From positions 1 to 28,021 of the IMG/VR virus record IMGVR_UViG_3300046171_000041: a stretch of 28,021 nt of DNA; one strand, given 5' to 3'. The notes beneath the pieces were generated by a model. It did not search any database. It was not told where the DNA came from and saw only the letters and a list, made by a program, of their open reading frames with translations. Position numbers and translations under genes: made by a program. Positions 9,601 to 16,060 of this stretch are shown here, one piece after another (within the stretch, counting starts at the first letter, position 1; each line of letters opens with the position of its first letter). Source of the stretch: a virus.

Positions 9601-10113
9601 GCAGAAGATGTACCAGTTAATATTGGTAGAATTGTTGGATATAGAGATGTACTTCCATCGACAACAATAGAAAAGTTATATAATGATATTGGTAGATCTC
9701 AATGGAAGACTGAGATAAAAAGTAAATCACCAGAAGCTGTTAATACTTTTAATAAATACGTAAGACCTCACCTAGAAATGTTAGCAGATGCTTTGGTAGA
9801 ATCTGGTCAATGGGATGGTGCTAGTCTTCAGGAAAAGAAAGACGCTTTAGATTATATACTAAAGACAGCAAAAACAAATACTCTAGACATCCTAGAAAAC
9901 AGCACTGACAAAGAAGATAAAAAATTAAAACTCATCTTTGATGTTAAGAATGCAGGTTCTAAAAAAGACCTTAACGATGTTCTTGGATACTTTGGGGTAA
10001 GAGAAAAAGATATGTGGACACTAGATGTTAATCAATTAATGATTGTTGAAGACATGGTTAAAGAGATGAAGAAAGATAGAAAGAGTATAGGAAAGAAATT
10101 AGGTTTTGAATAA
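6661..10113 (+). CDS. Very large putative internal/ejection virion protein (1150 aa)
   Basis: This is the largest gene of the window and the last of the rightward module. It has an N-terminal charged, helical region (1-150), two Ala/Gly-rich hydrophobic patches (about 155-180 and 250-285) that could be membrane-active, a long soluble helical region, another weakly hydrophobic patch near 750-815 (VPGIGALVPFGQFWNN...), and a Lys/Glu-rich C-terminus. No lytic transglycosylase or protease motif is seen. The size, helical nature, hydrophobic patches and position after smaller internal proteins fit the ejected inner-core proteins of podoviruses. No family can be named, so this is inference. A strong terminator follows after four bases. 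Confidence 0.65.
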   Translation: MADLLGLQNRMLEQQSSVPQEEQTEEVFDPTGKSLIETLSADTNYKVLKNYMSDRYGMEESEYDKRKIIDAYINQMRRFNSGQSVVALSELTYLNTGDTDQKLALRRKKAADAYQLFDSLDSAFSEDRTFGEKADAVYDYARAAIVDPVNIVSLGVGKIFGYAGAKAAVAGAKHLAFRVGRQAGYQTLKKTGSKKVAQQVQRETTQRAFQAALKKSKTKSIIDKADKKAIYGSLGFDMAAAGGFDLAQQQAEITSGYKEDLDFFQAGISTATGALGGATQLGLIALKNKEQIPLASVEINRSREIMKSLDDSIEPLSDEARKEILASDSIKNALENLKTRTTSWAEKVRKGKELAKKSDNPKTSIDYDTEFAHMFFVGSGEYKWDGLINILAKEGYRQPRTMNFTDFMGEAISDLSEDNKKIVVDAYEILRGSSDQLEGFGLEDFINIDAAKTKEAAQILNAKSLAKQKFQRLGLDYSDVNAEDAAKILSEPIEEETRRGILAPFKPLQSNLIRSLVTHPGTTALNAIGWKAATVNQSVSDMIRGALYGGNAVLKQLTGDSVNAVKYKNLAVQMMDLQRQKVKNMVDPYGTYESVMDYLAIRPDAQKELFRYINGGVEVKGILDEFEMNPAMKPEKGNYQKFNEFFETIYGVKAQDFLTKTQEFVYALDKQMRIKYGKSYMEFMNDPELVTYLSEPGSARFKEFAEIEAAAVQDALRNTFSKKYGGQDGIIQGVANVIEEARNVPGIGALVPFGQFWNNSVAFMLDHSGISLLNKYTLKAGGKAAVERDPLDLFTKSAVGWSAVGISTYSQMDNLEEGLAWYEDRDETGSVRSYLYDYPRNVPMIVGRMGAHLVRDGVIPVDLITAFGDNFGTRALTRELGDAYGLVSKGIFLASEAKDEEYLFAAQTVLGDMVSQYASGFTRRFEPINQVVGMARGEDYTVVDRKQGSETLNNSLRYVDQIYTVLSGKELAEEKEKALSAEDVPVNIGRIVGYRDVLPSTTIEKLYNDIGRSQWKTEIKSKSPEAVNTFNKYVRPHLEMLADALVESGQWDGASLQEKKDALDYILKTAKTNTLDILENSTDKEDKKLKLIFDVKNAGSKKDLNDVLGYFGVREKDMWTLDVNQLMIVEDMVKEMKKDRKSIGKKLGFE

Positions 10114-10117
10114 AAAG

Positions 10118-10144
10118 AAACCCCCAGGAATTAACTGGGGGTTT
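10118..10144. terminator. Bidirectional intrinsic terminator between convergent modules
   Basis: A ten-base-pair stem (aaacccccag with ctgggggttt) around a seven-base loop. It is followed on the + strand by a T-run (10142-10147) and preceded by an A-rich stretch (10112-10120) that is a T-run for leftward transcripts. It lies between the stop of the rightward 1150-residue gene and the stop of the leftward early/replication module, so it can end both transcripts. Confidence 0.9.
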
Positions 10145-10153
10145 TTTAGTTTG

Positions 10154-10378
10154 CTATTTGTTTTTAGTATTTTTATACTTTATCATTTTGTCTGAGTAAG
10201 AGAAGGCCTCTTCAACTATCTCCTCAGACCTTTTATACTTACCAGAAGCAAGGAGTCCTGACAAGGCATGACCTGCAAAGAAATCGTCAGTCTCTACCTT
10301 TATCTGAGTAGTATCTTTACCTGATACAAACTCTTGGGCTTCCTGCTCAAGGGTTTTTTTATTATCTTTACTAGTCAT
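10154..10378 (-). CDS. Small conserved phage protein (74 aa)
   Basis: The last gene of the leftward module, 74 residues. A charged N-terminal helix is followed by DDFFAGHALSGLLASGKYKR and a C-terminal helix. The FFAGxALxGLLAxG pattern recurs in small proteins of marine and T7-like phages, as far as I recall, with no known function. The start overlaps the stop of the preceding DUF3310 gene by four bases (ATGA), implying translational coupling. Confidence 0.65.
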   Translation of the reverse strand: MTSKDNKKTLEQEAQEFVSGKDTTQIKVETDDFFAGHALSGLLASGKYKRSEEIVEEAFSYSDKMIKYKNTKNK

Positions 10379-10722
10379 TTATGTTTTTCTTTTAGTGACT
10401 CTAACATCCTGGCAAGATACCACTGAGCTTTCTCCATATCTTCTACAGGATTAGTTTTATATCTGTAACGATGCTGATACTTTATCATGTTACCATGACA
10501 GTAATCTATAAAGCCATCAAGACCAAGGACTTGTTTGATGTAGTCAATACACTCTATCCCACCGTCTGCATGATTGTAGTGAAAAGGTTTATCAACTGGA
10601 TTAAATTTAGAACTCATTTCTTTCCTTCCTGCTAAGTCTATTATATCTGAAATACTATACCTGTTGCACTCTCCACAGTGACCATCATCATCTAGAAGAA
10701 AACCGCAGTCTTTACATTTCAT
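10375..10722 (-). CDS. DUF3310 family protein with N-terminal zinc ribbon
   Basis: A 115-residue protein. Residues 45-110 match the DUF3310 pattern of phage proteins: NPVDKPFHYNH, IECIDYI, a YCHGNMIKYQHRYRYK core, then EDMEKAQWYLARML. The family includes T7 gene 1.7-like proteins linked to nucleotide metabolism. The first 20 residues carry two CxxC pairs (Cys3/Cys6 and Cys16/Cys19), a small zinc ribbon that DUF3310 proteins usually lack. It overlaps both neighbours by ATGA and lies in the same unit as the RNR and MazG genes, which supports a role in nucleotide supply; that role is inferred. Confidence 0.8.
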   Translation of the reverse strand: MKCKDCGFLLDDDGHCGECNRYSISDIIDLAGRKEMSSKFNPVDKPFHYNHADGGIECIDYIKQVLGLDGFIDYCHGNMIKYQHRYRYKTNPVEDMEKAQWYLARMLESLKEKHK

Positions 10723-11207
10723 ACCGTTACTAGCTCTGCTTCTTCATAAGGAATATGATAGAACGTTTCAGACTTATGTACTCTAGCAAAGTCTGGTCTG
10801 TGATTAACATCATCAGTCATCTGAGTTGCTTTGATCTTCCAAGCTTTATCATACTCAAAGTTAAACACGTAAAAGAAAAGATTATCTATTTGATCTTTGT
10901 ATTTTTCTATTAGTCTTTTCTTTCTTCCTGGTATCCTGACTTCTCTCCAGAAGGGAGGCCAATTACTATCAGGAAGAACATCATAGTTTTTATTCTTTAG
11001 ATAGTCTTGACCCCACTGTGCTTTACGTTCTGCTTCATGATAATAAGTAACCCCATCCTTTGTAGAAACTACATCAGCGTAGTAATCTTCTTTAGAAGAA
11101 ACTATCTCATGACCTTCAGACAATAAAATTTTTATTAAAGCTTGTTTAGAAGGTGTGTCTACCTTGTCGTAAACATCCTTTTGAAATGGTCTAACGTAAG
11201 GTTTCAT
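10719..11207 (-). CDS. Conserved phage protein, possible PD-(D/E)XK nuclease
   Basis: A 162-residue protein with a strong ribosome binding site (AGGAG). The visible pattern is Asp45 in YYADVV, a hairpin, then Glu58-Ala-Glu60-Arg-Lys62 in YYHEAERKAQW, followed by a REVRIPGRKKRLIEKYKDQ segment and an FFYVFN strand. A D...ExK arrangement around a beta-hairpin is the core of PD-(D/E)XK nucleases, but I cannot confirm the fold. Similar proteins occur in cyanophages and other marine phages with unknown function. It sits directly after the RNR gene and overlaps the DUF3310 gene by four bases. Confidence 0.65.
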   Translation of the reverse strand: MKPYVRPFQKDVYDKVDTPSKQALIKILLSEGHEIVSSKEDYYADVVSTKDGVTYYHEAERKAQWGQDYLKNKNYDVLPDSNWPPFWREVRIPGRKKRLIEKYKDQIDNLFFYVFNFEYDKAWKIKATQMTDDVNHRPDFARVHKSETFYHIPYEEAELVTV

Positions 11208-11208
11208 A

Positions 11209-13107
11209 TTATGCTCCTATATCTACTACCTCGCAGACATCACCAGTGCAAGCCATTGTTTGACTTGACGTAGTAGTGTCCTCTTTTTCATACTCGCTGA
11301 GTCTAGACCAGTCAATAGTTTTTGGCATAGTAGTTAAAATATTTTTGTATTCTTCTTTGTCTATCTCCTGATATGGAGCTTGTTGATAAGTGTGTTCGTT
11401 ATAGGGTAGGAAAGATACACCACTCATTTCATCGAAGTGTTCGTACACAAATGTTCCAACTTCAAACCACTCATCTTTCTTGACGTTGATTGTCACACTA
11501 GGTTTATGCTCTGACCAATGCCTCTGATACATCAACCACATTTTAAGTTGATCAACAGCAGACAAGTCAGACGTAACTACAGCCTTGTTAGGAGCTTTAA
11601 CAGGAAACGAGAACACAGTTGTTTGATCTGGTTTAAATACATCAGGTTCACTAGGAATACCCTGATCCTTCATGAAGGTGGTAAGAGGATCTTTGTTATC
11701 TCCTCTAACGGTTCTAACGTAATAAGGTGAATGACGTGCATGGATTCCAGAGGCAGAGTCAACCAACTGTGAGACTGTACCTGATGGTTTGACACAGGTG
11801 ATAGCTGCTGACTGTGGAATACCAAGGCGGTCAGCCCACTCAGCATTAGTAACAACAGCAACGTTACGTAAGTTCTCAAGGGTTTTATCCAGTCCTTTAT
11901 TCTTTGTAGTCATTACAGGGTTATCCATAATACCAGTTAAGCTTACACCTAAGAGTCTTTCTTCTTCTGTGTTGGTTGTCCAGATTTTTCTGAGGTATGG
12001 GAACTTTGTGTACGTGCTTTGGATCGTCCCAAGTATTGTGGCGAGTCTGACTTTTCTAGCCAGGTCATCCACTGTGTCCGTGGCTCGTACCACAACTTCC
12101 GTAAGATTGCAGAACTGATACGGTCTAAGAATAATCTCACTACAAGGATTAGTTCCGAAGTCAAAGTCAGAATTACGTCTGCCATTCTTTGCAGCCTGTC
12201 TCTTAGACGCCTCACGATTAAATATACCACGTTCACCACTCCCTGATTCTACTAATGCCATCCACTCACGCATGAAGGACAGACTGTCTGGTTTCTCTGT
12301 GTATGCTACACTGTTATTAGCCAAGGCACGTTGGGGTTCGTTGTCCCACCAGTTACCTGATTTAGCATGACGCATACGATCATCTGATAGATTAGATAGA
12401 GAGATCATAGCAGACCTACGTACTCCACCTACAACTACTATCTCTCCTATCTTACACATTAGATCGTGACACTCTATTGAGGATAGCTTACGGCCTTCTG
12501 CTTCCCTGAACATCTTAACTGTAAAGTTAAATAGATCTACAAGAGGAGCAGGACCAGAGGCTCTACCACCAAATGTCCTCAACCTTGCACCTGCAGGTCT
12601 TACCCTGCTTACATCCCACTGAGGAATCTCACCTGCCCATAGGAGTACTAGTAATTGTCTGAACGCTTTAGCCCACCCCTCCTTGCTGTCCTTTACCACA
12701 ATGGTAGTATCACTCTCGAAGAGTTTAGGAATTTCGGGAAGCTTGCTAATGAACTGTCTCTCGACACTGAAGCCAACGCCAGTACCACAGAGGAGGATAA
12801 ACATAGCCTCATCGAAGGACTTTGGGTCATCTACAGGTAAGTAACTGCAGTTATACCCTGCAGTGTTGTCTCTGTCTAAAGCTATACCTGCTGTCATCAT
12901 AGCTCTCATGCTAGGCATGATCTCTAAGTTGAGTATAGCAAACATTATTTCATCTTTAGTATCTGTATCTACTTTGTCGCCTATAACATTATCTATGTAA
13001 CGATCTACTGTTTCAGGCCAGGCTTCTCTGCCCTTACCATCAAAGTATTTAGCGTACCTTGATGTGTGAATAAATGCTTGGTAATCTGTTGGTAAGTAAT
13101 TGTTCAT
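11209..13107 (-). CDS. Class II adenosylcobalamin-dependent ribonucleotide reductase, monomeric RTPR type
   Basis: A 632-residue enzyme that reduces ribonucleoside triphosphates to deoxynucleotides using coenzyme B12, supplying dNTPs for phage replication. The key residues of the Lactobacillus leichmannii-type enzyme can be placed. Cys87 (in GYNCSYLP) and Cys333 (in QFCNLTE) are the redox pair. Asn320, Cys322 and Glu324 lie in NPCSE, with Cys322 as the thiyl-radical residue; the spacing of 11 from Cys322 to Cys333 matches the family. Cys620 and Cys625 near the C-terminus form the CX4C relay pair reduced by thioredoxin. It also has the GTGVGFSVE loop. It is about 100 residues shorter than the bacterial enzyme. 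No B subunit or activase is needed or seen. It overlaps mazG by four bases. Confidence 0.95.
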   Translation of the reverse strand: MNNYLPTDYQAFIHTSRYAKYFDGKGREAWPETVDRYIDNVIGDKVDTDTKDEIMFAILNLEIMPSMRAMMTAGIALDRDNTAGYNCSYLPVDDPKSFDEAMFILLCGTGVGFSVERQFISKLPEIPKLFESDTTIVVKDSKEGWAKAFRQLLVLLWAGEIPQWDVSRVRPAGARLRTFGGRASGPAPLVDLFNFTVKMFREAEGRKLSSIECHDLMCKIGEIVVVGGVRRSAMISLSNLSDDRMRHAKSGNWWDNEPQRALANNSVAYTEKPDSLSFMREWMALVESGSGERGIFNREASKRQAAKNGRRNSDFDFGTNPCSEIILRPYQFCNLTEVVVRATDTVDDLARKVRLATILGTIQSTYTKFPYLRKIWTTNTEEERLLGVSLTGIMDNPVMTTKNKGLDKTLENLRNVAVVTNAEWADRLGIPQSAAITCVKPSGTVSQLVDSASGIHARHSPYYVRTVRGDNKDPLTTFMKDQGIPSEPDVFKPDQTTVFSFPVKAPNKAVVTSDLSAVDQLKMWLMYQRHWSEHKPSVTINVKKDEWFEVGTFVYEHFDEMSGVSFLPYNEHTYQQAPYQEIDKEEYKNILTTMPKTIDWSRLSEYEKEDTTTSSQTMACTGDVCEVVDIGA

Positions 13108-13490
13108 CTGTTGTCTCCCGATCCTTGTAGTGTTCCTCTTTTTTCCCTATCATCTAACTTAGCTACATTCTTTTCCATTACAATAGCTAAGTTCTCACCA
13201 AAATAATTAGCTAGTGCAGTTACATAAAATAAAACGTCACCCAGTTCTTTAACTATTTCTTCTGAAGAAACTTTGTTTTTATCCCTGATTTTTTTCTTTA
13301 TCTTTTCTGCTACTTCTCCTGCCTCCCCTATAAGACCAAGTGTGTTCTCTACAAGTCTATCATCACCTGCTGTTATAATTTTCTTTTCAACCCAGTCTGT
13401 GTAATCTGCAAGAACTGTACTGTTCTCTGGTTTATTTAAATCAAATTGATCAAAGTATCCCATGTCTTCTAAGTCTTTACCTGTAATCAT
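13104..13490 (-). CDS. mazG: MazG-like nucleotide pyrophosphohydrolase
   Basis: A 128-residue protein of the all-alpha NTP pyrophosphatase superfamily. The metal-binding motif ExxE-(22)-ExxD is present as Glu56, Glu59, Glu82 and Asp85 (GLIGEAGEVAEKI and KELGDVLFYV), and the C-terminus ends in the typical NVAKLDDREKRGTLQGSGDNR-like tail. Such enzymes hydrolyse (d)NTPs to monophosphates and pyrophosphate. Phage versions have been proposed to act on dNTP pools. The ATG overlaps the stop of the upstream 54-residue gene, and its own stop overlaps the RNR start, so all three are probably coupled. Confidence 0.9.
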   Translation of the reverse strand: MITGKDLEDMGYFDQFDLNKPENSTVLADYTDWVEKKIITAGDDRLVENTLGLIGEAGEVAEKIKKKIRDKNKVSSEEIVKELGDVLFYVTALANYFGENLAIVMEKNVAKLDDREKRGTLQGSGDNR

Positions 13491-13651
13491 TTCTTTTCCT
13501 TTACTTCTATTTCAATCATTTCAACATCATCAATATCGTATATGGTATCTGATACAACTTGTTCAAGTCCTATTGCAGCACCATTCTTATCTGAGGCTAT
13601 AAAGTTAGCGTCAGGATCTAGCTTTAATAGCATTGTTATTTCAAACAACAC
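13487..13651 (-). CDS. 54-residue protein upstream of mazG (GTG start)
   Basis: A short frame of 54 residues, acidic and Ile/Val-rich, ending in an EMIEIEVKEKK tail. The GTG at 13651 follows a perfect GGAGG five bases upstream, and the stop overlaps the mazG start (ATGA), which argues strongly that it is translated. It has an MLLKLDPDANFIA stretch and a DTIYDIDDVEM stretch and no cysteine or membrane segment. Comparable short proteins next to nucleotide genes occur in cyanophages, as far as I recall. Function unknown. Confidence 0.75.
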   Translation of the reverse strand: MLFEITMLLKLDPDANFIASDKNGAAIGLEQVVSDTIYDIDDVEMIEIEVKEKK

Positions 13652-13693
13652 AGGAACCTCCAAGTTATAATACTATATTTAATTCCGTCAAGA

Positions 13694-14095
13694 TTATTCT
13701 TCAAGCCAATCATCAGGAATTAACTTATCAGCGTATTTAAATCCATGACGTTTACACCAGTCAGCATAACAAGACTTAGCACCCTTGTACAACTTGATCC
13801 TACTGTTCTGAAATACAAACCTCAAGTCTAACTCAGGATATTGTTTTCGTATCTCTATATGTTTTCTTCTGTCGGTAGATACAAAACGTCCTTTGGTTTC
13901 TATAACAATACCATTCTCTAGAATAAAGTCAGGTGTGTAGTGTCGAGTCCTAACATCTAACCACTCTATACGTTCTTTCTCGTAGGTAAAGTTAATACCT
14001 TTTTCTTTTAGATACTTGGCTGTATCATCCTCAAAACCAGAACGATACCCTGCCTTGAGTGCTGCTGCACTAAATCTTTTCTTGTTCTTTTTCAT
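13694..14095 (-). CDS. Endonuclease I, T7 gp3-like Holliday junction resolvase
   Basis: A 133-residue structure-selective nuclease of the T7 endonuclease I family, which cuts four-way junctions and branched replicated DNA. With the ATG at 14095 as start, the active-site residues are Glu22, Asp56, Glu66 and Lys68, in GFEDD, YTPDF and ETKGR, almost exactly the T7 numbering (Glu20, Asp55, Glu65, Lys67). The C-terminal KLIPDDWL stretch is also typical. An upstream GTG (14104) adds three residues but is less likely. Its start lies inside the end of the HNH gene. A separate 54-codon gene lies 43 bases downstream. Confidence 0.92.
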   Translation of the reverse strand: MKKNKKRFSAAALKAGYRSGFEDDTAKYLKEKGINFTYEKERIEWLDVRTRHYTPDFILENGIVIETKGRFVSTDRRKHIEIRKQYPELDLRFVFQNSRIKLYKGAKSCYADWCKRHGFKYADKLIPDDWLEE

Positions 14096-14540
14096 GCAAC
14101 TCACAGTGACAGTTAGAACAAACTAAAATACAATTACGCATCTCTTCTTTTATAGACTTACGAGAATATCCAAACATATTGCTTATTCCATTAACCTTGG
14201 GGCCAATATGATGAAAGTGTAAACCCATCAAAGATTTTTTGTAGCCGCACACAGAACATCCATAAATTCTTTTAACTCTTTTAACAAACTGTCTGTTTGA
14301 ATCAGAATTTCTTTTCTTTTGATTGGCCTTGGCAGCTAATTGTTTTCTCCAAGACTCTTCACTAGACCAATGTTCATAAACCCTGGACTCTTCTCCAGTA
14401 TCTTTGTTTATCCGCACATAATAATGTTTAAAAATAAAACCATCTCCCCTTACATCTCTTTGTCTAAAAGGTAAGTTAAGAGACTCTACTTCAGAAAGCC
14501 TAAGAACTCTCATAGTTCTGTTACGTTTCTTGTGAGGCAT
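14070..14540 (-). CDS. HNH endonuclease, probable free-standing homing endonuclease
   Basis: About 156 residues (148-164 depending on start; 14540 has AGAGG 12 bases upstream, while 14564 and 14513 have no clear site). The N-terminal half has basic DNA-binding-like sequence with YEHWSSEESWRKQ. The C-terminal half is an HNH/ββα-metal nuclease with a zinc knuckle: CSVCGYKK, then a LHFHHIGPK motif carrying the catalytic His, an NCILVCSNCHCELH closing motif with the second CxxC and the final His. Such genes are often mobile. It overlaps the exonuclease stop by 20 bases and the endonuclease I start by 26, so it sits wedged between two replication genes without disrupting them. Confidence 0.85.
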   Translation of the reverse strand: MPHKKRNRTMRVLRLSEVESLNLPFRQRDVRGDGFIFKHYYVRINKDTGEESRVYEHWSSEESWRKQLAAKANQKKRNSDSNRQFVKRVKRIYGCSVCGYKKSLMGLHFHHIGPKVNGISNMFGYSRKSIKEEMRNCILVCSNCHCELHEKEQEKI

Positions 14541-15393
14541 TGTAGGTAAGATCCTCTGGTACATTTGGTTTCTTAACTACATCTACCAGATAAGCATCAT
14601 AGTTACTGTAGACAAACTTCCTGGCTTCAGGCCAACATTTCTTTTTAAAGTCACAGAAAGTACAAGCTTTCGGTAGCTTTGTATTAGGGTTAGTTGCAGA
14701 GACAGGAACAGGATCAAATGGACGATCAGGTATCTTACCCTTTACCATCTTCTTTACAGTGCCTATCTCTTTTTCTTTTTGTTCTAACTCTTTTGAGAAG
14801 TCATAGACATCCAGGCAGATTGTTCCGTTGACTTTATCAACAACAAGAAAAGCCCCATGTGTTTTGTTTGTTACAAGTGGATCATCTTTTGCAGCGTAAA
14901 CATACGAACTTAACTGACTGATATATCCAAAGGGATCGTCCTCACGTAAGTTACCCTCTGCAAACTTTTTAAATGAGTAAGGAGATGCAGACTTAACATC
15001 GATAGTCATTCCGTCAATCACTGCATCTCTGTGACCTGCCATCTCACCAATGTACATACGGTCTTGTTCACCTGTAACTTTATGTCCAGATACTTTAACA
15101 ATAGAAAGAACTAACTCCTCTATCATATCTCCGTAGAAAAACTTTAGCAGATCTCCTGCAGACAAAGGCTTTGCAGACTCAGTATCATTTATCTTGTACC
15201 AAAGTTTCCTTTGACAAGGACTTCCTATACTAGAGAAAGATAAGTACTTACGAGGTTTCTGTGGTTCACTGAATCTTTTTAAAGCAGTCTTGGCAATGGC
15301 ATCACCCATCCTTAGACCAACGATGTGATCCCAACCTTTTAAACCAAGGATGGTATCTTCCATGTCTTTAACTAGTGTATCTATTGTGGGCAT
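14521..15393 (-). CDS. RecB/Cas4-like PD-(D/E)XK exonuclease with probable Fe-S cluster
   Basis: A 290-residue nuclease. Motifs are Gly120-His121-Arg122-Asp123 (GHRD), Asp132-Val-Lys134 (the D-x-K core) and Gln160-x3-Tyr164 (QLSSY), as in RecB-family exonucleases. Four cysteines, Cys60 near the N-terminus and Cys244, Cys247 and Cys253 near the C-terminus (CTFCDFKKKC), match the split iron-sulfur cluster ligands of Cas4 and AddB. In T7-like phages a 5'-3' exonuclease at this position degrades host DNA and primers; this enzyme probably replaces T7 gp6. It is preceded by a strong Shine-Dalgarno sequence (AAAGGAAAGATA) and a hairpin. Confidence 0.88.
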   Translation of the reverse strand: MPTIDTLVKDMEDTILGLKGWDHIVGLRMGDAIAKTALKRFSEPQKPRKYLSFSSIGSPCQRKLWYKINDTESAKPLSAGDLLKFFYGDMIEELVLSIVKVSGHKVTGEQDRMYIGEMAGHRDAVIDGMTIDVKSASPYSFKKFAEGNLREDDPFGYISQLSSYVYAAKDDPLVTNKTHGAFLVVDKVNGTICLDVYDFSKELEQKEKEIGTVKKMVKGKIPDRPFDPVPVSATNPNTKLPKACTFCDFKKKCWPEARKFVYSNYDAYLVDVVKKPNVPEDLTYNASQET

Positions 15394-15412
15394 TATCTTT
15401 CCTTTTTGTAGT

Positions 15413-15449
15413 AGCCCCCACCTAAAAATGAACGAAAAAGATGGGGGCT
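15413..15449 (-). other. GC-rich hairpin upstream of exonuclease gene
   Basis: Arms 15413-15423 and 15439-15449 form an 11-bp stem (eight pairs of AGCCCCCA/TGGGGGCT plus three, one a wobble) with a 15-base AT-rich loop, between SSB and exonuclease. In the leftward sense it is followed by actacaaaaagg, with no T-run, so it should not terminate efficiently. It may mark an RNA cleavage or pause site that lets SSB be made in excess. Confidence 0.6.
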
Positions 15450-15477
15450 TATTCTTCTAGGGTAAAAGGAACAAAAC

Positions 15478-16002
15478 CTAGAAGGGTACTGAGTCCTGTG
15501 GTTCTTTTTGGGAGGAAGACTTACCACCAGAACTCTTTGAATGATCTTGAAACATTGAAGAAGAAGACTGGGAGGAACCTCCTTCAGTTTCATAGACCAC
15601 ATGATCAAGGACTTGAAGTCCCATGAGTCGTGTACCTACAAGACCTTTCTTTGTACGATACACCTCAACCTTTACGATGCCTTTACTTCCGTTACCGATA
15701 AGACCTTTATCCTCTAGATCCCAAGCCTTACCTGCAATGTCAGCCACGACAGGTTCACCACCCATCCAATCTTCAGCACCAGTATGAGGACGAGAAACAG
15801 TAAGCCTATGCCCATCGTCTACTTCCTCAATTTTCTTTTGACACCCTGCTTTCTTTAAAGCATCTGCTGTCTTCTTATCAGTGGTTACTGTAACCTTATA
15901 CTCTCCGTTAGTATCCACGTTCCATTCGGCTTGATCTCTATTGGACTCAAATACTTTTGCCCATTCGATTGTACCCTTAATATCTATTTGTGTTGATGGC
16001 AT
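15478..16002 (-). CDS. Single-stranded DNA-binding protein, T7 gp2.5-like
   Basis: A 174-residue protein. Residues 1-140 have the strand-rich pattern of an OB fold (GTIEWAKVFESNRD, EYKVTVTTDK, GIVKVEVYRTKKGLVGTRLMGLQVLDHV). A Ser/Gly/Gln-rich flexible linker follows, with a short tail ending Asp-Ser-Val-Pro-Phe. The acidic tail with terminal aromatic residue is the hallmark of bacterial and T7-like SSBs, used to recruit polymerase and helicase. It lies between polymerase and exonuclease, with AGGAGGG before the ATG. The tail is less acidic than in T7. No other SSB is seen in the window. Confidence 0.82.
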   Translation of the reverse strand: MPSTQIDIKGTIEWAKVFESNRDQAEWNVDTNGEYKVTVTTDKKTADALKKAGCQKKIEEVDDGHRLTVSRPHTGAEDWMGGEPVVADIAGKAWDLEDKGLIGNGSKGIVKVEVYRTKKGLVGTRLMGLQVLDHVVYETEGGSSQSSSSMFQDHSKSSGGKSSSQKEPQDSVPF

Positions 16003-16031
16003 ATTGCCCTCCTTTTCTTTTACTGTTGTTA

Positions 16032-16060
16032 CATCTAATATTTTTTACTGTGGTTGTCAA
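16032..16060 (-). promoter_or_regulatory. Candidate sigma70-like promoter upstream of SSB
   Basis: Reading leftward, a perfect -35 TTGACA (16055-16060) overlaps the polymerase stop codon. After a 17-base spacer comes TAGATG (16032-16037), which matches three of six -10 positions. It would add transcription of SSB and downstream genes. Not tested; the weak -10 limits confidence. Confidence 0.4.

Noticed and set aside
11518-12246. Rightward frames of 70-109 codons over the RNR gene
   Set aside because: They lie antisense to a gene with clear class II RNR catalytic motifs and have no recognisable protein features or ribosome binding sites.
13694-14104. GTG start at 14104 for endonuclease I
   Set aside because: The ATG at 14095 gives active-site numbering almost identical to T7 endonuclease I; the extra three residues have no support.
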